This document shows positions 57,083 to 64,000 of a stretch of DNA of 64,000 bases, in pieces. Origin of the DNA: Lutraria lutraria (taxonomy: Eukaryota > Mollusca > Bivalvia > Venerida > Mactridae); assembly GCA_964023205.1 (NCBI GenBank), contig OZ026850.1, positions 580,368-644,367 on the forward strand, in the 5' to 3' direction. The position numbers and the translations under genes are program-made. The notes below the pieces were generated by a model. It made no database searches. It worked only from the letters and a program-made list of their open reading frames with translations, and had not been told where the DNA came from. Within the stretch, counting starts at the first letter, position 1; the number at the start of each line of letters is the position of its first letter.

Positions 57083-60000
57083 TTAGGAATTAGCAGGATG
57101 TCTTAAATTTCTACTCTTTTGTATCAAATGTGATGACATTTTCATTATATCTCTGGATGTTGTCACATTGTTCAGGGAAGCTGATCTTTTAGTTGCAGCT
57201 TTAGCCTTCAGATGACTTTGTTTAAAACGTCCCCGACTCCTTTCCGGCTTTGATCCGCTGCTGCTTTTACCATTTCCATTTGTAGATTGTTCACCGCTTC
57301 CATTAGCGGATGCTTTAGCTGTGTGAACATCTTCAGTGTCTGCAGTAGGAATTCTTACAACATTGTCTTTGTTTTCGCCTGACTCAGTGTAGAAAGTTAC
57401 ACGTTTATTAGATCTGTCTCTGCTTGCGGTTCTTTTTTGTCCTAGAGATCCGTTCTGACTATTGAATTTAAAGTCTAAGTCTGGTTGTTTTTCACGTTCA
57501 ACCTTCAACCTTGCCGCTTGTTTAGCTTTGTCATCGGCTGCTATATCGTGAATGTGTATGTTGTCTAAAGATCCTTTCATTAAAGGATTCTCACCCGAAG
57601 TAACAAAAGTTCCTCTGTCTATATCAAGTCTTCGACCGAATGCTGATCTTGTTTGCATATTATGGGAAGCAACTCCTGCCACAGGAAGTTGTTTACTTTT
57701 TGAATTATTTCCCTTGTTTTCGTCAGTCACAACCTGTGGACCATTTGATACTTCAGGCTTTGAAGCTGCCTGATCTTCACGCATCTTTGCAAGTTTCTTT
57801 AAATTTTCTGACTTTTTCAACATCAGATTTTCAGTCTTTAAATTTTCATTTTCAACTTTTAGATTTCTTATATCTGCTCTAAGTTGTTTAATTTCGGTAC
57901 TACTGCTATCATAGTGTAAAGCTAAATAAGAACTTCGTAGCTTACTCTTCTTAGTAGTGTCTGCATCCATTACCATCTTTCTAAGTTCATCGATAATCTT
58001 TTGCTTCTCTTCTCGCTCACTATTTATTGCTTGAAGTTTCTCAATTTCTTCTTTCATTTTCCTTATTTCCTCGTTCAGGTGATTTATTTCTGTTGTCTGA
58101 AAAAACAACATATTTTGTAAATAAAACATCTTCATTACACGAAAAAGTCAAGACGTACAGCACACTTGTCTGCTGACTCATTGTTGCCTTGACAACAAAA
58201 TTACTCATTTTTTTGCTCGATATTGCCATATTTACACTATCAGCTTTCTGATTGTTTAAGATTACTTTAAGTTCATCTATGGGACTTTTTAAAAAAATAT
58301 TTTAGCTTTAAAAACTTTGTAAAATTTTTACTCTAATCAAACTGTGACTAAGTTCTTTGCTTTCCTTCATAGATTAACTACAAAATATCTATTTACTCCC
58401 CGGCTTGTCATACAGTGCAACTTCTCCAAAGCAACACCATTTGGGAGTAGAAAAATTATGTTGTTGTTGAGAAGTTTTTGCTCTAGAGAGATTAAATTAA
58501 TAGTTAAATCATGCAGTGGGATAAGTCATGTTGTTGAAGGGAGGTTGTTGCTCAAGAGAGGGCTGCTTTGGCGAGGTTGTACTGTATTTACCTGATTACG
58601 ACATCTGTTTTCAAGTTTACTGATGTGGTCAGCATATTTATTCTTCTGTTGGTCTTTCTCCTTCAAATCTTGTTCTAGTTGTCTTTTACTCTTCTGAAGA
58701 TTAATGATGTGGGAAACCAGCGGATAGTTCCTGTCTCGTCCACCTAGTAAAGCATGGCATTGGGAGAAAGACATCTCATGCTCTTCAAGACTAGTTAACA
58801 CTTCATCTAAAAGTTTATCAATCATTTTGAATGTTACTGGTTCAGTGTTTTGAAAAGCTTGTTCTTTCCTTGGACTGCCAGAATGTGAATGAAGTCTAGA
58901 TCTCATTTTGGAGTGAAGACTGTTTAAGTTTTGTTGACTTACATTTGAAGACAAGGCGTGGTTGGCTGCAGAAGCCGACAGTGAATGTCTTCTTTCTGTT
59001 ACATCCTGCGGACGAAATGTTTTCTCGAAAGCTTTCTCTTGAGATCTTGGTGTGTTTGTGATCACTTTCTGATCCTCAGTGTTTGCTTGGTTTGACATAG
59101 CGGCTTGTTTTTCTTTCTCTTCCTTCTCCATTTGTTTTTGCTCTTAAAAGAATTATTGCATATATTAAGGCAACTGGACGTAACAATTTACTATGATACC
59201 CTTATATACACTTCATTGGAAACTGAACGATCAATCAGCTTTCCATAGCTATTACTCGCTCAAGTTCATTAATTTTGATTCAGACCAAAGTACTATGTTT
59301 TTCTACATCTGCCATGCTTTGACTTTACTGAAGTTTCATATACATTTAGTAGTCTTAGAAGAAAATCAATTCATGTATTTATTTCATTGGATTTAATGCC
59401 ATTTTCAACATTGTTTTTAAATTATTTAGATTGTGGCGAGCAGTTATCATAACCAGCTTCCCTGGACTTCATTAAGGCCTTAACCAGTACTATCCACATA
59501 TTATCTGCAAGCTACTGCCAAGCCATCTCACATGATTCATAGGTGGAGGACAATTTATCATAGGATGTCACGGACAGTGTAAGCCTCGCTTGGGGTTCGA
59601 AATCACAACCTCTTGATCGGTTGATCAACGCTCTAACCACTGAGCTAGCCAGACAGGTGGATAGAAGAAAAATCATGGAGTAGAAATGGCTGACATATCT
59701 CACCTTTCTCATAGTCTTGAGCCAGCTTGTCCGCCAAGTATTGAGAATTCTTTTTGACGGCTTCAAGAAACACATTAAATGCCTTTGGTCCCCTCTTTGG
59801 TAATATCACCAACAGCTCATTGATTTTCTCATGTTGACTACCTTTAGCCTGGGTGAATAGAAATAAATTTTTAAATTAACAATATTATTATTTTGATGAA
59901 TCACATGATAGATTCAGACTTGTTTGAAATGTGCTTGATGTATATATAATATACTCATAATTATAAACAGTTATTATATTTGTATAGACTGATTTTGTGG

Positions 60001-60803
60001 AAACTGTGTCAACAATTAGTATTGTTTAAATATTGTCTGAATATTTTTTGTAGAAACTTTGATTGAATATTGTTTAGATTTGGTTGGGATATTGCTTGAC
60101 TATAGTTGTTAACGTTTGAGTATTGTTTGAATATGGTTGGAACATTGGCTGAATATGGTTTGAGTATTGTTTGAATATGGTTGGAACATTGGCTGAATAT
60201 GATTTGAGTATTGTTTGAATATGGTTGGAACATTGGCTGAATATGGTTTGAGTATTGTTTGAATATGGTTGGAACATTGGCTGAATATGGTTTGAGTATT
60301 GTTTGAATATGGTTGGAACATTGGCTGAATATGGTTTGAGTATTGTTTGAATATGGTTGGAACATTGGCTGAATATTGTTTGAGTATTGTTTGAATATGG
60401 TTGGAACATTGGCTGAACATGGTTTGAACATTTATTGAAATATTGTTTGAATGTGGGTGTTGAATTGCTTCAATGTGGTTTGGATATGGTTAGATTATTG
60501 TTTGAATATAGTTGTTTGAATATGGTTGGAATATCGTGTGAATATGGTTGGAACATTGGCTGAGTATATTGTGAAATTTATTTGAATAGTGTCTGAGTAT
60601 TGTCTGTTCATCGTGTGATCAAGTAAACAAGAACACAGTCTAAAGGGGAGGGGGGTCAGTTTTCTTACCTGTATGGTATGAACCATGGCGTCTGTAAGAA
60701 CATCTTTCTGTTGTAAGTACCCCAGAATATCATGATCCAAAACTAGATTCTTCAATATATCACCATGGTGATTATGTAACACTTTTTGCTGTAATTCGTT
60801 CAT
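57083..60803 (-). CDS. Gene A: CARD and coiled-coil protein, 614 aa, 4 exons
   Basis: Exons run 60669-60803, 59704-59848, 58592-59142 and 57083-58096, with phases 0, 1 and 0; the sum is 615 codons. The start ATG has an in-frame TAA four codons upstream. The CARD is residues 1 to about 90 (PKRGPKAF). Exon 3 opens with a Glu/Lys/Gln stretch, then a Ser-rich linker, then the clearest copy of the family motif: EPVTFKMIDKLLDEVL, QCHALLGGRDR (Cys222) and PLVSHIINL. The coiled coil spans about 245-390 across the phase-0 intron, whose position is unique to this gene. The C-terminal 220 residues are basic and Ser-rich (RGRFKQSHLKAKAATKRS). A MITE end lies 5 bp beyond the exon 3 donor, and intron 1 holds a 44-bp minisatellite. 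Family membership is clear; function is inferred. Confidence 0.87.
58411..58586. mobile_element. MITE family M1, 5 bp from the exon 3 donor of gene A
   Basis: TACAGTGCAACTTCTCCAAA at left, and TTGGCGAGGTTGTACTGTA at right. On the gene strand the intron begins GTAAA and the MITE end TACAGTACAACC follows at once. Confidence 0.78.
59217..59316 (+). repeat. Interspersed repeat family M4, partial
   Basis: GCTTTCCATAGCTATTACTC and CAGACCAAAGTACTATG. In gene A intron 2. Confidence 0.5.
59388..59657 (-). repeat. tRNA-derived SINE, family S2, minus strand
   Basis: On the minus strand, CTAGCTCAGTGGTTAGAGCG and GGTTGTGATTTCGAACCCC form the head; the rest matches the copy at 2620-2910 inverted. In gene A intron 2. 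Confidence 0.7.
60108..60430. repeat. 44-bp minisatellite, gene A intron 1
   Basis: About seven units of GAATATGGTTGGAACATTGG followed by CTGAATATGGTTTGAGTATT. Degenerate relatives continue to about 60600. Confidence 0.87.
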
Positions 60804-60996
60804 TTCTTCTTCTTAAATATCCTCTACTGCTTGTTTGTAGTTCCAAATATTCAAAGTTTAAAAATGATTTTTACTTAAGTTGAAGTCAGTGTCCAATCAG
60901 AATTGTTGACTGAAAGTGGAAGTAGAAAAACTTCGTCTTGTCGCCTTCCTTGTAGAAGAAATTAAATGCTTTATAGCAAGTGGTAATTCCTCAGTA

Positions 60997-61652
60997 GAAA
61001 TTGAAATTGAGTGTTTTAGAGAAACTGACAAATCCCTTTTGTAAAAATTGAGTGTTTTAGAGAAACTAATAAATCCCTTCAGAAGAAATTGAGTGTTTTA
61101 GAGAAACTAATAAATCCCTTCAGAAGAAATTGAGTGTTTTAGAGAAACTAATAAATCCCTTCAGAAGAAATTGAGTGTTTTAGAGAAACTAATAAATCCC
61201 TTCAGAAGAAATTGAGTGTTTTATAGAAACTAATAAGTCCCTTCAGAAGAAATTGAGTGTTTTAGAGAAACTAATAAATCCCTTCAGAAGAAATTGAGTG
61301 TTTTAGAGAAACTAATAAATCCCTTCAGAAGAAATTGAGTGTTTTAGAGAAACTTATAAATCCCTTTTGTAGAAATTGAGTGTTTTAGAGAAACTAATAA
61401 ATCCCTTCAGAAGAAATTGGGTGTTTTAGAGAAACTAATAAATCCCTTCAGAAGAAATTGAGTGTTTTAGAGAAACTAATAAATTCCTTCAGAAGAAATT
61501 GAGTATTTTAGAGAAACTAATAAGTCCCTTCAGAAGAAATTGAGTGTTTTAGAGAAACTAATAAATCCCTTCAGAAGAAATTGAGTGTTTTAGAGAAACT
61601 TATAAGTCCCTTCAGAAGAAATTAAGTGTTTTAGAGAAACTAATGAATCCCA
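60997..61652. repeat. 41-bp minisatellite upstream of gene A
   Basis: About 16 units of GAAATTGAGTGTTTTAGAGA followed by AACTAATAAATCCCTTCAGA. The array begins about 195 bp 5' of the start codon of gene A. Confidence 0.9.
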
Positions 61653-62439
61653 CTGATTTGTTTATAGAAACTTTCATGATGTCATAATCCACTTAAACAT
61701 CAATATGTGCAGTTATTTTTTCACCTGGGTTTTGTCACCAAATAAAACACAAAATTGATACATTATGTAGTATAGATTACTTTAATAATTATCTTTGTGG
61801 ATTCCGACAACACATAAATTATCTTTCCCACTAAGGAACTGACAGGCTGGATTCAGTTATCAGATTCAATTGATCTATTTTTATGAATCAAATTTCAACC
61901 CTTACAAATCTCACCTATCTGTGAATGTAAAGTTTAATTCCATTCTTTTTTAAATCCCTGGCAATTAAAACTTTTTAGTTTCCCAGTCATTACACCAGTT
62001 AAATTTGTATCCTCTGTTTTAAATACATATCAAATTTTCACACGAGAATATCAGGTTGATTAAGTTTTTATTGTACATGTGTAAATGATAGACAGAAAAT
62101 TATATGCAGTCATTGTTGCTAATTTGGATCAATTAGAAATATTGTAGCATTGTTTTAATACTGATTGTCAATATTTTCATGGGTGAGGTGGTTATCTGAA
62201 GTTACCATATAATAGTTAATCAGACAGTTAAAGCAGTATTGAACTTATTAAATAATTTGAAGCATTGGCAGTCTGAGTGTTTGACATAAAAAACTATACA
62301 GCAGGCTGGAATAGTTAACACTATTACTGTAAACTTGACAAAATATGCTGTGGTTAACATAACCAGGCGGACGGGTGTTCACTATTTCTTCTGTGCCATA
62401 TTCCTCCTATTTAAACTGGGTATTTCAGGACCTATTATC

Positions 62440-62960
62440 AGGGTTTTGTGATCCTTTTATACAACCATTTGAAAAAAACGGGTCGTATAATGGGAACACT
62501 CACGGCAGGCAGGCGAGTGGGCGGTGTCTACAACGGTGTCTGTTCTCTAATTCAGTTTTATTCGGATCCTCACCAAACTTGATGGAAATGTTTATGGCCA
62601 TGAGATCTCGGTCAAGTTCGATAACCAGCCCAATTGGCCCAGGCACTTCTGAGTTATGGCCCTTGACGGGCGTATTTTGTCACTTGGCATTCTTGTTTTT
62701 TGGACAGATTTATGGCCCTGTCTTTATTTTATGTCATAGATTTCTTCTATGATACTCCTACATTTCTCAAGGAATTTCGACCAAACTTCCCAGAACTATT
62801 GTCACCTGATTCAGTCTATTTGAGAAGATTTATGGCCATGAGAATATTGTCATGGTTTTGCTATTCACTCATATTTTGTTGGAATTACAGCCCTTTGTTT
62901 ATTTTGCGCATTTGTGATATATAGAGAAATACTCTTCTGTTTGCAACTCCTTACTCTCAA
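62440..62960 (+). repeat. Degenerate relative of the ATGCCCCC element
   Basis: TTATGGCCCTTGACGGGCG, TATGGCCATGAGAATATTGT and TTACAGCCCTTTGTTTATTT recall phrases of the 44936 element. No clean ends. Confidence 0.4.
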
Positions 62961-63666
62961 GGGATGAGCATCTAGGGAATGGAAACATTGTTATGTGATA
63001 ATTCCTTTCACTTTTGTTGTCATTTTTGGTACGAACATTTTTTCAAGTTCTGCGGCAGATTTTAAATAAATATTGCATCCTCTAATTTTTGTTTGGCAAA
63101 ATAAATTCATAATTTTTAGCTTAGCTGTTTTCGAAGAAAAAGTCAAGCAATTGTGATCACTGTAGCGTCTGTGTCTGTGCAAAAACTTTAATGTAGCTTA
63201 TAACTTAGAAACTATAAAAGGTAGCAACATGAAACTTCATAGGTGGATAGATCTCACTGAGGCAGTGAAGAGACTAGCGTACTTCATTGAAGCAACAGAT
63301 ATTTAATAAGTTGGTGGTTATTTTTCATAATGTGGTTGTCGATTGAAAATTAAATCCGGCTCGATAATGACAAACCGTACATTATACCATATATGGAGAT
63401 ATGGTGTGCTAGCTGGTCTTTTGTTTTAATTATGATTGTATTTGAACAATGAATTTTTTACATTATCTGAAGTAATGAACTCTTGTATGATGAGGTACGA
63501 ACTAACATGAGTATGAACAATGATATCACAAGATACCATCAGTAGTCACAGTTTTGTATAAAAACATTAAAGAATAGTCTCTGGGTGTTAGTATATTGAT
63601 ATTATGTATATTAAGTATTTTATACATCAAATGCTGGGCTGGATCTCCAGGGGCTGTTTAAGTATA

Positions 63667-63845
63667 TACAGTACAAACTCTTCAAAGCGACACCTTTTGG
63701 GAGAAGCAAAATTGTAATGTTGTTGGGTGGTTGTTGCTCTAGAGAGGTTAAATTAATAGTTAAATTGTGCAGTGGGAAAAATTGTGTTTTTGTTAAAGGG
63801 AGGTTGTTGCTCAAGAGAGGGTAACTCTGGAGAGGTTGTACTGTA
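63667..63845. mobile_element. MITE family M1, full length
   Basis: TACAGTACAAACTCTTCAAA at left, and GGAGAGGTTGTACTGTA at right. Confidence 0.72.
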
Positions 63846-63854
63846 AGTTGATGT

Positions 63855-64000
63855 TCAGTTACACCTGTGAACAAAAGCTTGTGACCTTTGGGAAAAACAA
63901 TATGGTTTTATTATCAGGTGGCCTTTATTCAGAGGATATTTTGTTCTCAATAATAGTTATTAAAAGAATGGTCTATATTCACATGATGGCCTTTATTTGG
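63855..64000. mobile_element. MITE family M2, cut by the window end
   Basis: CAGTTACACCTGTGAACAAA, then TTTGGGAAAAACAATATGG and GATGGCCTTTATTTGG at the edge. It follows the M1 copy after 9 bp. Confidence 0.55.

Larger units (their letters stand above)
60804..64000. other. Upstream flank of gene A
   Basis: Contains the 41-bp minisatellite just 5' of gene A, a degenerate interspersed element around 62440-62960, an M1 MITE and an M2 MITE cut by the window edge. The segment 61650-62400 has no recognisable feature. No gene seen; a promoter for gene A should lie here but no core element can be assigned. Confidence 0.5.

Noticed and set aside
60009..60431. Minus-strand frames of 103-140 codons with an Asn/Gln/Tyr repeat
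   Set aside because: Products of the 44-bp minisatellite in gene A intron 1.

Overview
The window looks like AT-rich nuclear DNA from an invertebrate animal, most probably a bivalve mollusc. The evidence is genes split by GT-AG introns, dense short nonautonomous transposons and tRNA-derived SINEs, and interspersed elements ending in AGCTCACC...GGCCCTCTTG or ATGCCCCC...GGGGGCAT. I know those ends as common in bivalve genomes. The species is inferred, not shown.

Every coding gene I can support lies on the minus strand and belongs to one family. There are six tandem, head-to-tail, multi-exon genes, called here F, E, D, C, B and A from left to right. Each encodes an N-terminal CARD (death-fold adaptor domain) split by a phase-0 intron at the same point. 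A variable linker with a short conserved helical motif follows, then a coiled coil, then a basic low-complexity tail. Joining exons at splice consensus sites gives uninterrupted proteins: F (6531-9976, 473 aa), E (16768-20765, 606 aa), D (32879-38547, 527 aa), C (40591-46100, 466 aa), B (50534-54057, 483 aa) and A (57083-60803, 614 aa). C and D are the closest pair. I see no credible plus-strand gene.

Layout: 1-6.5 kb is gene-free with MITEs and SINEs; 6.5-10 kb is gene F; 10-16.8 kb is gene-free with a poly-C run and a pogo-like element; 16.8-20.8 kb is gene E; 20.8-32.9 kb is a long gene-free stretch holding a hAT-like element nested in a SINE, a 260-bp hairpin and a tRNA-like satellite; 32.9-61.7 kb is the compact D-C-B-A block, whose introns and spacers are full of minisatellites and MITEs; 61.7-64 kb is gene-free.

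A CARD followed by a coiled coil is the layout of filament-forming innate-immune scaffolds (CARD9 and CARMA type) but without their C-terminal enzyme-like modules. The CARD itself has the K/R-R/K-G-P-x-A-F signature seen in CRADD and caspase-2 CARDs. A set of diversified CARD scaffolds used in innate immunity or cell-death signalling is a reasonable inference, but nothing in the window proves function.
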